Assembly: GCA_011772495.1 (NCBI GenBank)
Contig: WVZL01000032.1
Span: 77,893 to 141,892, forward strand
Direction: 5' to 3'
Source of the DNA: Candidatus Aminicenantota bacterium
GTDB lineage: Bacteria > Acidobacteriota > Aminicenantia > Aminicenantales > Aminicenantaceae
Length of the DNA stretch: 64,000 nt
Numbering within the stretch: position 1 is the first letter of the stretch; each line of letters opens with the position of its first letter. Under the pieces are notes generated by a model. That model saw only the letters and a list, made by a program, of their open reading frames with translations, was not told the DNA's origin and made no database searches. The position numbers and the translations under genes were made by a program. Of the stretch, positions 25,913-34,122 are shown one piece after another.

Positions 25913-26530
25913 CTAAGTTTTTTTCTCAGACTCTAAGTAAAGAAGAAGAAATTCTTTGAGTTTCTTCAAGGCGCGACCGCGGTGGCTAACCCTGTTTTTT
26001 TCTGCGGGCAAAAGTTCAGCAAAGGTCTTTTTCAAGGGTGGGTAGAAGAAAATTGGATCATAGCCGAATCCATAATTTCCTTTTTTCTCGAGGGTGATAA
26101 TACCTTTTACGCTTTCCTTGATTTCTTTGATAGTCTTTCCTTCAGTGGTCAATGCCAGGCAGGAGACGAACTGGGCTTTTCTCTTATCTGGAGGAACACC
26201 TTTCATCAGTTTCAGAACTTTTCGGATGTTTTTTTCATCGGTGGCTCGAGGACCAGAAAAGCGTGAGGAGAAGACTCCCGGAGCTCCTCCCAGGTATTCA
26301 ATCTCAAGACCGGAGTCTTCGGTCAGAGTTAGGAGCGAGTGTTGTTGGCTGTAGTAGAGACTTTTCCCCCGGGCATTTTCCTGAAAGGTTTTTCCCTTCT
26401 CTATAAAGATAGGCTTGGGGCTGAGTTGCTGAAGGCTTACGATTTCTAGCGGCAGGTCGGCGAGATAATCTTTTATCTCTTTTATTTTTCCCTGGTTGGT
26501 GGTGGCGAGGAGGAACTTTTTTTTAATCAA
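25913..26530 (-). CDS. rdgB: XTP/dITP pyrophosphatase (RdgB/HAM1)
   Basis: This enzyme hydrolyses non-canonical purine triphosphates. Family motifs are LATTNQGKIKEI near the N-terminus, LTEDSGLEIEYLGGAPGVFSSRF (metal and substrate site), GNYGFGYDPIFF and SHRGRALKKLKEFL at the end. Length of 205 is normal. It overlaps mgtC by 8 bp at the end of a five-gene minus-strand operon. Confidence 0.93.
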   Translation of the reverse strand: MIKKKFLLATTNQGKIKEIKDYLADLPLEIVSLQQLSPKPIFIEKGKTFQENARGKSLYYSQQHSLLTLTEDSGLEIEYLGGAPGVFSSRFSGPRATDEKNIRKVLKLMKGVPPDKRKAQFVSCLALTTEGKTIKEIKESVKGIITLEKKGNYGFGYDPIFFYPPLKKTFAELLPAEKNRVSHRGRALKKLKEFLLLYLESEKKT

Positions 26531-27167
26531 TTCTCAGCTCGATGATTTTCTCATCCAAAAGGCGGTGGTTGAATTCTTGTTCCCTTTCTTTTGATGAAGA
26601 AAAGGAAAAGCTGATAGCAGAAAGCTTGTCTTCTTTCGTTAGCTGGAGTTCTTCTAGAGTTATGCCCATACTTGAAGCCAGCTTCTTGATGTGAATGGCC
26701 AATTCCCGAGGTTTTTTAGTCTTGAGTTCATAGTGGTAGAGCTGTTTTTTTATGAATTTTTCTTCAATCTTCCCGAAGAGAATCAGGGTTATGATCACTA
26801 AAAGGGCGAATATAACAGCTGGCAGATAGAAGCCTGCTCCCACCACCAGGCCTAGACCGGCCACGGCCCACAGGGTAGCTGCGGTGGTCAAGCCAAAGAC
26901 AATTCCTCGAGCCTGGATGATCGTCCCAGCTCCGATGAAACCGATTCCTGTTATCACCCCAGCAGCTATCCTCGTCAGGTCTCTTCCCATAGTTTCCTTT
27001 CCTTGGAACACGAGTCCAGAGAGGATCATCATCATGGCTGAACCGACACAGATGAGAATGTTTGTCCTGAATCCAGCCGGCTTTTCCCTGGTTTCTCTTT
27101 CTAGACCTATCAATCCTCCCAAGCCAATTGCCAGGATAAGTCTTAGGGCAATTTCGATTAAACTCAT
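26523..27167 (-). CDS. MgtC/SapB family membrane protein
   Basis: At 214 residues, four to five membrane segments occupy residues 1-140, with the MgtC signature GGLIGLERETREKPAGFRTN and GVITGIGFIGAGTI. A C-terminal ACT-like cytoplasmic domain (about 145-214) follows. MgtC proteins support growth at low magnesium or modulate ATP synthase and virulence. The precise activity is unresolved. It overlaps rdgB and lies 33 bp after the prenyltransferase. Confidence 0.88.
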   Translation of the reverse strand: MSLIEIALRLILAIGLGGLIGLERETREKPAGFRTNILICVGSAMMMILSGLVFQGKETMGRDLTRIAAGVITGIGFIGAGTIIQARGIVFGLTTAATLWAVAGLGLVVGAGFYLPAVIFALLVIITLILFGKIEEKFIKKQLYHYELKTKKPRELAIHIKKLASSMGITLEELQLTKEDKLSAISFSFSSSKEREQEFNHRLLDEKIIELRID

Positions 27168-27200
27168 GTTATATCCCTCACCAGAAGAAATTCATATTTC

Positions 27201-28106
27201 TTACTGTCCTGGTTTATCTATGAAAAAGGAGAGGACAAAGAGGAGACTCAAGAAAATCGTATAAAGAGCAAACTTTAGGTTCTTGAGAAGCTGTTCAGGC
27301 TCTTCCATGACCTCCCTTTCTTTGATCGTCTTTCTTAGGAAGAGAAAGAAGTAAAAGAGGAGGAAGGGCGAGAAAAGGAAAAGGGATTGGAATCTAAAGG
27401 CAAAGGCGAAGTAAAAATAAGTCAGAAAAAAAACGAGAGCGCTGACAGTCATTCCCAAGAGCAATGATTTTTTAGAATACTTTCTGAGGGAGGCTCGATA
27501 ATCACCCGCCTTTTCTTTCAAGAAGCGAAACTCTGATAGTCGTTTGGCCACCAATAAAAAATTCCCAAAAGCCCACCAGCAAATCAGGAGACTGAGGGGA
27601 GGGAGAACAGTAGATGGAGAGAGAGCAAACCAGCCGATCAAGAATCGGATAGGATTATTGGCCGATTCTGATATGGCATCCAAGAAGGGGATGTCTTTTG
27701 TCCTCACTGGCTTGAGATTATAGATAAAGCCAGCCACCAAGAGGCCCAGAAGAGAGAAGAAGAAGCTGGCAGAAAATAAAAGAAAGGCAGGAATAAGGGC
27801 TGATAGGGTCAAAGCAAATCCCAACAGGGAGAAAGGAATGAGCCTGATCTCACCCTTTACCAAGGGACGATTTCGTTTCGTTGGATGGTGAATATCATAA
27901 GGTGCGTCAGCAATCTCGTTGATGACATAGTTGGCCATGGATATGAACAAGGTAAGCAGAAAAGCTGATAAGAGGCGAAGAATTGGAAAAAAATCAATAA
28001 ATGAAGAGAAATCTCTATGCAGGAAAAAGTAGGCTGCACTCCCTATGAATATGACGAGACTCCTGGGCCATCTCTCTAAGCGGGTTGCTCTCAGGTAGGG
28101 ATTCAA
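27201..28106 (-). CDS. UbiA-family prenyltransferase
   Basis: At 301 residues and about eight membrane helices, the protein carries the first Asp-rich motif as NEIADAPYD (residues about 65-73), followed by the HPTKRNRPLVKG loop. This arrangement resembles decaprenyl-phosphate phosphoribosyltransferase and related UbiA enzymes. A second DxxxD-type motif is less obvious (RTKDIPFLDAISE). The substrate is not known. The adjacent methyltransferase and peptidase do not point to a quinone pathway. It overlaps the methyltransferase by 4 bp. Confidence 0.78.
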   Translation of the reverse strand: MNPYLRATRLERWPRSLVIFIGSAAYFFLHRDFSSFIDFFPILRLLSAFLLTLFISMANYVINEIADAPYDIHHPTKRNRPLVKGEIRLIPFSLLGFALTLSALIPAFLLFSASFFFSLLGLLVAGFIYNLKPVRTKDIPFLDAISESANNPIRFLIGWFALSPSTVLPPLSLLICWWAFGNFLLVAKRLSEFRFLKEKAGDYRASLRKYSKKSLLLGMTVSALVFFLTYFYFAFAFRFQSLFLFSPFLLFYFFLFLRKTIKEREVMEEPEQLLKNLKFALYTIFLSLLFVLSFFIDKPGQ

Positions 28107-29023
28107 GGCTTTTCTTCCTTCCTGGCGTAGATTTCAAAGGAATCGCCGAGGGCTAATTTTAACTGAATTTTTTTCCAAAAAGAAGCCAAAAGAGGATTCT
28201 TCAGCAGGAATCGAAGCCAGCGCTTCCGGGACATTAAATAATAAGCGCTGAATGTCCAGGCATACTTTCTTTCCTTTATAACCTGAAAACTGGATCGCTG
28301 CAGGAGAGCATGAAGGCTTCTTTTGTTAAAAAAAGCCAGGTGTCCAGCTCTGAAATGCCACCATCTTTGGCCGGCGATTTTAGCTGCCAAACTAGCGACA
28401 TCAGGAGTCACCAGGACCAGAATTCCATCAGAAGACAGCATTTCGTGCGCTTTGATCAGGGCCTGGAAAGGGCGGGGCGTATGTTCGATGAAATCGATCA
28501 TCGTCACAGCTGCGTAGAGATTTTTTTTGAGTTCAATCTCTTCAAAGGAACCCTGACGGAGCTGAATATTGTATTTCTGTTCGGCGAGCTTGACTGCCCA
28601 GGAGCTGGTTTCGATCCCATCAACTTCCCATCCTCTCTGGCGAGCGAGGTTCAGTAAGATGCCAGTGGCAGCTCCGACATCGAAGAGAGTTCCTCGGGAA
28701 GGCTGTATTCTTTCCAGGCGGTTTAATATCTTGATAAAGCTTTTTGAGCGCCCCCGTGCCTCTTCTTCGTAAAGCGGGTCTTCGACTTCTGAATAAAGAG
28801 TGGAGATGAACTCAGGCGAAGGGCTGGGATTGGCAAAGATATGGCTGCAGTCCTGGCAGCGGCTTAAATCCCAGATCTTTCCATAATCGCTGTCTGTTAT
28901 TTTGATCTCGTCTTGGCTCAAACGCAAGAAATCAAAGGTGGACTTCTTGAAGGAAGCAAGGGAAGGGCTGGTGCAGACAGGGCATTTATTGAAGTGCTCA
29001 AAATCTTTTTGCTCTCGTTTCAT
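28103..29023 (-). CDS. Zinc-ribbon class I methyltransferase
   Basis: The first four Cys (CPVC and CQDC) form a putative zinc ribbon at residues about 12-65. The methyltransferase core starts LFDVGAATGILLNLA, with motif MIDFIEHTPRPFQA and DGILVLVTPD. The track start at 29104 reads back into the peptidase gene. ATG 29023, 1 bp after that gene's TAG, gives the natural N-terminus MKREQKDFEH. Zn-ribbon methyltransferases of this type modify sugars, lipids or small metabolites. The acceptor is unknown. Confidence 0.7.
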   Translation of the reverse strand: MKREQKDFEHFNKCPVCTSPSLASFKKSTFDFLRLSQDEIKITDSDYGKIWDLSRCQDCSHIFANPSPSPEFISTLYSEVEDPLYEEEARGRSKSFIKILNRLERIQPSRGTLFDVGAATGILLNLARQRGWEVDGIETSSWAVKLAEQKYNIQLRQGSFEEIELKKNLYAAVTMIDFIEHTPRPFQALIKAHEMLSSDGILVLVTPDVASLAAKIAGQRWWHFRAGHLAFFNKRSLHALLQRSSFQVIKERKYAWTFSAYYLMSRKRWLRFLLKNPLLASFWKKIQLKLALGDSFEIYARKEEKP

Positions 29024-29024
29024 G

Positions 29025-31217
29025 CTAGCGGTTAAGGAAATGCTTGAACCAGAAGTCAACATAATGTCGATTGGAGTGCTCTCTTTTTTTATCTCTGAAG
29101 CCATGCCTTTGGTTAGGATAGAGCATGAACTCGAATTTCTTACCGAGGTCGATGAATTTATCGATCAGCTGAACAGTATTCTGCATGTGAACATTGTCGT
29201 CCATGGTTCCATGAGCCAGGAATAAAACGCCCTTGAGTTTCTCAGCATGGTTCATCACTGAGCCGAATTCATACCCTGGCTTGTTTTCGCAGGGCCTGTC
29301 CATGTAGCGTTCTGTGTAGACCGTATCATAGAGCCTCCAGTCGGTAACAGAGGCGCGGGCGTAGCCATGGGTGAAATAATCGGCGCCGTAAGTGAGGGCC
29401 ATACAGGTGGTGTACCCACCGTAACTCCCTCCGGAAATTCCGATCCTTTCCTTATCGACAAAAGGCTTTTGATGGAGCCATCTCACGGCTTCCATAAGGT
29501 CGTGCATTTCCCATTTTCCCAGGTTGCGGTGCATGAGAGAGACTCCCTTTTTTCCATAATGACCTGAGCTCCGGTGGTCAACGCTGAAGATGATGATGCC
29601 TTCTTGGGCCAGATAAAGCTGCGAGAGGTAGGGGTAAGAATTCCGGACTGTGCTGGCTCCAGGGCCACCGTAGATGTTGAAAAGCACCGGATATTTTTTG
29701 CTCTCGTCAAAATCTGGAGGAAGAATCCAGTAGGCGGGCAGCATCCAGCCGTCCTCGGTGGGAATAGTAAAGAGTTCTTTTTTTCCGAGGACATATTCGT
29801 TCCAGAGAGGCGTTTGACTCTGGTCAATATTCCTGAGGAAAGTTCCATCGGATTGGTAAAGGTCCTGCTGGGAAGGAGTGTCAACGTTCGAATAATGGTC
29901 TAGATAATAGTCTCCTCCAGGAGAAACAAGGATTCGGTGGGTTCCAGGTTTTTCAGTTAATCGGTTGAAACCAGTGCCGTCGAGTTTCACCTGGAAGAGA
30001 TGGGTTTCGGTTGTCTGGTCCCTCCTGGCTGTGAAATAGACTTTTTTATTTTTTTCATCGACCAGAGATATGCCTGTGACCGACCATTCTCCCTGAGTCA
30101 GCCTTTTCTTCGACTTCCCCTCAAGGTCATAATAATAGAGATGGCTCCAGCCGTCGACATCGCTCCGGAGCAGGAAACCGCTTCCGTCCTTGAAGAAATG
30201 CAAATCTTCGAAGAATTCGACCCAAGAGGCCTGTTTCTCGGCGAAGATTTCTTTCTTTTTGCCTGTCTCGAGGTCGATAATATAGATCTTGATGTGGTTC
30301 TGGTCGCGGTTCATCCACTGGAAGGTGAGTTGGGAGCTGTCGGCAAGCCAGAAAGGCCAGGCTACATAGTGGTCAGCGTCTTCATCGACGTCTGCCCAGG
30401 TTATTTTTCCTTCAGGAATCGTGACCAGGCCAAGTCTGACCTTGGGGTTTGGATCACCAGATTTTGGATATCTTTCAATCTCCAGCTCTCCATGCGCTCC
30501 CTTGGCTCTAAAAAGAGGGAAGGTGGGCACCGGGCTATCGTCAAATCGCAGAAAAGCAATTCTTCGACTATCCGGAGACCACCAGAAGGCTCTGAAGCGC
30601 GTCCTTCTCCCCAGAATCTCTTCGTAGTACACCCAGGAGGACCAGCCATTATAGATTGTATCAGAACCATCGGAAGTGAGCTGATGTTCCAGTCTGCTTT
30701 TCAAATCTAGGACATAGAGGTTGTGGTTCCGGGTATAAGCGAGGTATTTTTCATCGGGAGAAAAAGAGGGGTTTTTCTCTTCACCAGCAGCAGCTGTGAG
30801 TCTTTGGAGTTGATTCTGCTTAACCGAGTATTGATAGAGGTCTTTCTGGTGGGAATAAATCAAGCTGCTGTAATCCTTGGTGTGGGCGGCGTGCCGGGAA
30901 GGGAGAAGCCTTCCAGGCAGGTTTTTCTTGATTTGGTCATAGTCAAGGAAGAGGCTCATTTTCCCTGTCTTGGCGTTGATTTTGTATAACTTAGAGCTTT
31001 TCTTTTCCTCCTCCCTCAATAAAAGAAAGTGTTCATCGTCGAGCCAGGAACGGATAGAAGGCAAGCTCTTTAGGACCCGAGGCTCGGCTTCCTTATAGGC
31101 TTGCTCATAAGTCATTTTTTTCGGTCTTTCTTGTATCCCGGCTGTGCCGATTAGGCTGAGTAAGAAAAGAATAAGTATGATTCCGAAGGATATAAACCGA
31201 TTTTTTTTATTTTTCAC
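29025..31217 (-). CDS. Dipeptidyl-peptidase IV family serine peptidase (S9)
   Basis: This 730-residue exported protein has an N-terminal hydrophobic signal (residues 8-27), a beta-propeller (about 50-470) with WD-like repeats including YLAYTRNHNLYVLDL and FLRFDDSPVPTFP, and a C-terminal alpha/beta-hydrolase domain. The catalytic Ser is in GISGGSYGGY, Asp in the GTMDDNVH region and His in RHGF. It releases X-Pro dipeptides or similar from peptides and points to protein or peptide catabolism. It is the first gene of the minus operon ending at rdgB. Confidence 0.9.
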   Translation of the reverse strand: MKNKKNRFISFGIILILFLLSLIGTAGIQERPKKMTYEQAYKEAEPRVLKSLPSIRSWLDDEHFLLLREEEKKSSKLYKINAKTGKMSLFLDYDQIKKNLPGRLLPSRHAAHTKDYSSLIYSHQKDLYQYSVKQNQLQRLTAAAGEEKNPSFSPDEKYLAYTRNHNLYVLDLKSRLEHQLTSDGSDTIYNGWSSWVYYEEILGRRTRFRAFWWSPDSRRIAFLRFDDSPVPTFPLFRAKGAHGELEIERYPKSGDPNPKVRLGLVTIPEGKITWADVDEDADHYVAWPFWLADSSQLTFQWMNRDQNHIKIYIIDLETGKKKEIFAEKQASWVEFFEDLHFFKDGSGFLLRSDVDGWSHLYYYDLEGKSKKRLTQGEWSVTGISLVDEKNKKVYFTARRDQTTETHLFQVKLDGTGFNRLTEKPGTHRILVSPGGDYYLDHYSNVDTPSQQDLYQSDGTFLRNIDQSQTPLWNEYVLGKKELFTIPTEDGWMLPAYWILPPDFDESKKYPVLFNIYGGPGASTVRNSYPYLSQLYLAQEGIIIFSVDHRSSGHYGKKGVSLMHRNLGKWEMHDLMEAVRWLHQKPFVDKERIGISGGSYGGYTTCMALTYGADYFTHGYARASVTDWRLYDTVYTERYMDRPCENKPGYEFGSVMNHAEKLKGVLFLAHGTMDDNVHMQNTVQLIDKFIDLGKKFEFMLYPNQRHGFRDKKREHSNRHYVDFWFKHFLNR

Positions 31218-31272
31218 TGCTCTTTCCTCCGAAATAAAATATATGAGTTTTTAACACTGGCCCGCGTGAAAG

Positions 31273-31620
31273 TCAACTGACTTCCATCTCTATTTTTTCA
31301 AGCAGCAGTTCTGTACCCCCCAGAGTCTCCAGTTCCCTGGAGCCGCAATTTTCGCAGATGAAAACAAAGTCGTCTTTAACCATTTCTGTGTGGCACTTCT
31401 GGCATTGGATCTTAAGAGGAACTTTTTCAATCTCTAACCTGGCTTTATCGGCTAGAGTCTCTTTTTTATAGATGTTAAAAGCAGTTTCCAAGAATTCTGG
31501 AACGACTCCTGAAAGGGCACCCACCTGAAGCTTGACACCCACAATTCTCTTAGCTTTTTGCTCTTCGGCTTTTTCTTCTAAGATCTCAAAAAGGCTGGCG
31601 ACTATGGAGAGTTCATGCAT
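31273..31620 (-). CDS. hypA: Hydrogenase nickel-incorporation protein HypA
   Basis: This 115-residue metallochaperone starts MHELSIV (His2 binds nickel). A zinc site is formed by the two CxxC motifs CQKC and CENC near residues 73 and 90. It delivers nickel to the large NiFe-hydrogenase subunit with HypB. It overlaps hypB by 8 bp. Other hyp genes (C to F) are not in the window, although a NiFe hydrogenase lies 30 kb away at the right edge. Confidence 0.94.
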   Translation of the reverse strand: MHELSIVASLFEILEEKAEEQKAKRIVGVKLQVGALSGVVPEFLETAFNIYKKETLADKARLEIEKVPLKIQCQKCHTEMVKDDFVFICENCGSRELETLGGTELLLEKIEMEVS

Positions 31621-32284
31621 TCTTTTGACGGAGTTTACGGAGGGAGGATTGGAAATACTCGATCAATTCTCTGACTCCTGAACCCTTAAGGGCTGAAGTG
31701 ATGAAAATTTTCAGCTTCGGGTTTATCTCCAGGGCTTCCCTTTTGGCATTTTCCACCTTAAAAGGAAGAGCAGGGATGAGATCGGCCTTGTTGATGATCA
31801 GACAGTCAGAAGTGGTGAAGGCTTGGGGGTATTTTTTGGGCTTATCGTCTCCTTCAGGAGTGGAGAGAATGACGCATCTGATATTTTCACCCAGATCATA
31901 GCTGGCTGGACAGACGAGGTTTCCCACGTTCTCGATAAACAGGAAATCTAAATCTGCTGGAATTTCCGAGAAGACCTTGGCCACCATCTTGGCCTCGAGA
32001 TGGCATGCTCCCCCGGTGATGATCTGCCAGGCGGGTATCCCCTTGGCCCTTATTCTCTCACTGTCTCTTTCTGTTTCGATGTCTCCTTCTATCACAGCCA
32101 TGCTGTAATCAGGGCTTAATCCCTCGGCGATTCTCTCTAGAAGAGTCGTCTTCCCTGCCCCAGGCGAGCTCAGAAGGTTGATGGTCAAAATACCTTTGTC
32201 TTCGAGCTTCTTTCGAATCTCGGCGGCAATTTTCTTGTTGGATCCGAGAAGCTCTTCTAAGACTAAAACTTCCTTTTTTTCCAT
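31613..32284 (-). CDS. hypB: Hydrogenase nickel-incorporation GTPase HypB
   Basis: This 223-residue SIMIBI-class GTPase has a Walker A loop SSPGAGKTTLLE (residue about 39), the GGACHLEAKMV metal-binding segment, IENVGNLVCPASYDLGE and the guanine motif NKADL. The His-rich N-terminal extension of enterobacterial HypB is absent. Together with HypA it inserts nickel into NiFe hydrogenase. Confidence 0.94.
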   Translation of the reverse strand: MEKKEVLVLEELLGSNKKIAAEIRKKLEDKGILTINLLSSPGAGKTTLLERIAEGLSPDYSMAVIEGDIETERDSERIRAKGIPAWQIITGGACHLEAKMVAKVFSEIPADLDFLFIENVGNLVCPASYDLGENIRCVILSTPEGDDKPKKYPQAFTTSDCLIINKADLIPALPFKVENAKREALEINPKLKIFITSALKGSGVRELIEYFQSSLRKLRQKNA

Positions 32285-32296
32285 CTTTTATTTTCT

Positions 32297-32422
32297 TTAT
32301 ATTTCTTTAAATTTTACTCCTGTAACCGGAATAGGTTTTTGTATCTCCTGAGTGAATCCTTCCTCCAACTTATACAGGCTTTCTGCTGCCTCAGCTATAA
32401 TCCTGATTTCGGATGAAGCCAT
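32297..32422 (-). CDS. Possible 41-residue small protein upstream of hypB
   Basis: This ORF is too short for the ORF track. It reads MASSEIRIIAEAAESLYKLE at the start and ends VTGVKFKEI, 12 bp before the hypB start. The composition is helix-forming and the start has no convincing ribosome site. The segment weakly resembles a chemoreceptor tail, so a gene remnant is as likely as a real small gene. Confidence 0.3.
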   Translation of the reverse strand: MASSEIRIIAEAAESLYKLEEGFTQEIQKPIPVTGVKFKEI

Positions 32423-32563
32423 ATTTACGAGCAATTCATTCCCTAATCAGAGTGTAAGTGTTTGCTATAATACAAGATTCAGCGTTCGATGTTTTTCCTT
32501 TTAGAAAATGAAATTATCGAGGTTGCCTGCGACAATCTGAATCTGTATGTATCACCTAAACTC

Positions 32564-33634
32564 TTAGAATGTAAAATAAAAAGTGAGATTGAATACGATG
32601 TCATTTTTCTTTTCTGGATCAGCATAAGAATAGAACCAGATGTTGGGCTGGATTTTAAAACTGTTGTTGACTGGAATATAATCCAAACCAGCAATAATCA
32701 AATTTAAGTCGTCTTCCTCAACTTCTGTATTTGGTTCATAATGGTCATAGCGTGCAAATACATTTAATTGATCAGGCATAACGGCATATCTTCCAAACAC
32801 GGAAAACCCTGATCTGTTGAATTGTTTGTCATCAATTTTGTTGACCTCATTGTCGTAGACGAACCACTCTCCTCCGATAACTAAGCCCTCCACTATTTCC
32901 ATAAACGCGTCAGCTTTATAAGTCACAGCCTTTTCTTCTTTACTCTGTTTCTCGTAGTCGATATAGACGAGAAAAGAAAGCCCTTGAGTAGGAATTATGC
33001 TGAGCCGCCCCGTAAATTTCTTATATTTGTCGTTTTCTGGATGAGCGTAACCAGAGCCGTTGCTTACCATAAACGCATATCTTACTTCTTTGGTGATAAC
33101 TCCTGAAAGACTTATTCCGAGATCAGCAGCAGATGCATCAATACTTTGGCCTGTGGCATCTTCATAATTATCCAGCAAGGTCTTGGCCACGCTTCGATAA
33201 CCCCATTTGTTTTCAGTAGTAGGATTCCAGGTCAGAGTTTCAATCATGCCTATCTTCATTTTAGATCTCGGAATGAGTTCGCTCCATTCCAGATAAAGAT
33301 GCTTGAGAAAAGGTCTGAATTTTTCATCAGCTCTGCGGTCAGCATCATAACGAAACCTGAACTTTATATTTTTTGAAATTTTATTTTCGTAATTGAAATA
33401 GGCCCTTCTGAACCGGAAACGGTTATTCTGGTCCACTCGCGAAGCCGTGAGATAACCGTCCTTTGTAAGATCGTGTGTGTAGTCAAAATAGATTGTCGTA
33501 TGCCAGTTCCGCTCAGCAGAAAGGTTCATTACCGCTACCAGAATAATAAAACCAAAGCCCAAACCCGACTTTATGAAGGTGCTTGTTTTGTTTCCTTTGG
33601 CTGCAGTCCTTTTCAGAGGTATTAAGTTCAACAT
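32564..33634 (-). CDS. Porin-like outer-membrane beta-barrel protein
   Basis: This exported protein of 356 residues has a signal sequence at residues about 20-41. The rest consists of alternating strands with aromatic girdles (for example FRFRRAYFNYENKIS, FRFRYDADRRAD, YAFMVSNGSGYAHPENDKYK) and ends NLTFYFTF. The pattern resembles phosphate-selective porin (OprP/OprO-like) proteins. The substrate is unknown. A possible promoter with a palindrome over its -10 lies upstream, and the gene is divergent from the Hdr/Nuo operon. Confidence 0.7.
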   Translation of the reverse strand: MLNLIPLKRTAAKGNKTSTFIKSGLGFGFIILVAVMNLSAERNWHTTIYFDYTHDLTKDGYLTASRVDQNNRFRFRRAYFNYENKISKNIKFRFRYDADRRADEKFRPFLKHLYLEWSELIPRSKMKIGMIETLTWNPTTENKWGYRSVAKTLLDNYEDATGQSIDASAADLGISLSGVITKEVRYAFMVSNGSGYAHPENDKYKKFTGRLSIIPTQGLSFLVYIDYEKQSKEEKAVTYKADAFMEIVEGLVIGGEWFVYDNEVNKIDDKQFNRSGFSVFGRYAVMPDQLNVFARYDHYEPNTEVEEDDLNLIIAGLDYIPVNNSFKIQPNIWFYSYADPEKKNDIVFNLTFYFTF

Positions 33635-33672
33635 CTTATTTTTTTTAACGTTTTCATTGAGCGAAAATTTAG

Positions 33673-33707
33673 AGCATATTTTATGCTAAATTCGGCAAAA
33701 CCTGCAA
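33673..33707 (-). promoter_or_regulatory. Candidate promoter and palindromic operator for the porin gene
   Basis: On the minus strand TTGCAG and TAAAAT are separated by 18 bp. The -10 is inside the palindrome AGCATATTTTATGCT. This arrangement would suit repression of the porin, but only the sequence supports it. Confidence 0.35.
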
Positions 33708-33904
33708 GAAGAGATTGTCATATCTCATGATATCTTATTAAGTTTTTCACCTGTTTCACGCTCAGGGGCCAATTTCCAAACAACATTGATGCTTATTCCA
33801 TCATCTCTGTACAATTCATCCCTAAACCTGATCCCAGAGGGCTCAGAGGCAATAGTCAAGGGCTATAGCCAATAAAAATCAATACTAGAAATTCTTTTTC
33901 CCTA

Positions 33905-33933
33905 TTGACAAGCAAAGTTATTTTCGGTATATT
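33905..33933 (+). promoter_or_regulatory. Candidate sigma-70 promoter of the Hdr/Nuo operon
   Basis: A perfect TTGACA and TATATT are spaced by 17 bp. A 180-nt leader would run to the first gene and carry the GAATTCCCCC/GGGGGATTC inverted repeat, leaving room for post-initiation control. Confidence 0.5.
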
Positions 33934-34041
33934 TATTGGTAATTATAATCAATTCAATAGTTTACCTATAATTACACTAAAACCTATAATAATACTAAAT
34001 TATGGTTAATGCCCTCATCCAAAGAAACAAAGAAAACAAGC

Positions 34042-34092
34042 GAATTCCCCCCATATATTGTTTTTCATTGCAATAATTTTCTTGGGGGATTC
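34042..34092 (+). promoter_or_regulatory. Inverted repeat in the leader of the Hdr/Nuo operon
   Basis: GAATTCCCCC (34042-34051) and GGGGGATTC (34084-34092) can pair across 32 nt, which contain the 8-bp palindrome ATTGCAAT. It ends 30 bp before the first start codon. Operator, attenuator or mRNA-stabilising hairpin are all possible. Confidence 0.4.
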
Positions 34093-34122
34093 TCTCTAAA
34101 ATAAAAAGAAAGGACTTCTCAA

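Larger units (their letters stand above)
33635..34122. other. 488-bp AT-rich divergent regulatory spacer
   Basis: The spacer separates the porin gene (minus) from the Hdr/Nuo operon (plus). It contains candidate promoters for both directions, a palindrome AGCATA-TTT-TATGCT (33673-33687), and an inverted repeat GAATTCCCCC/GGGGGATTC (34042-34092) just before the first operon gene. I saw no open frame of note. Confidence 0.5.

Noticed and set aside
32489-32707. Plus-strand 72-residue ORF
   Set aside because: It overlaps the 3' end of the porin gene in antisense and has no ribosome site or recognisable family.
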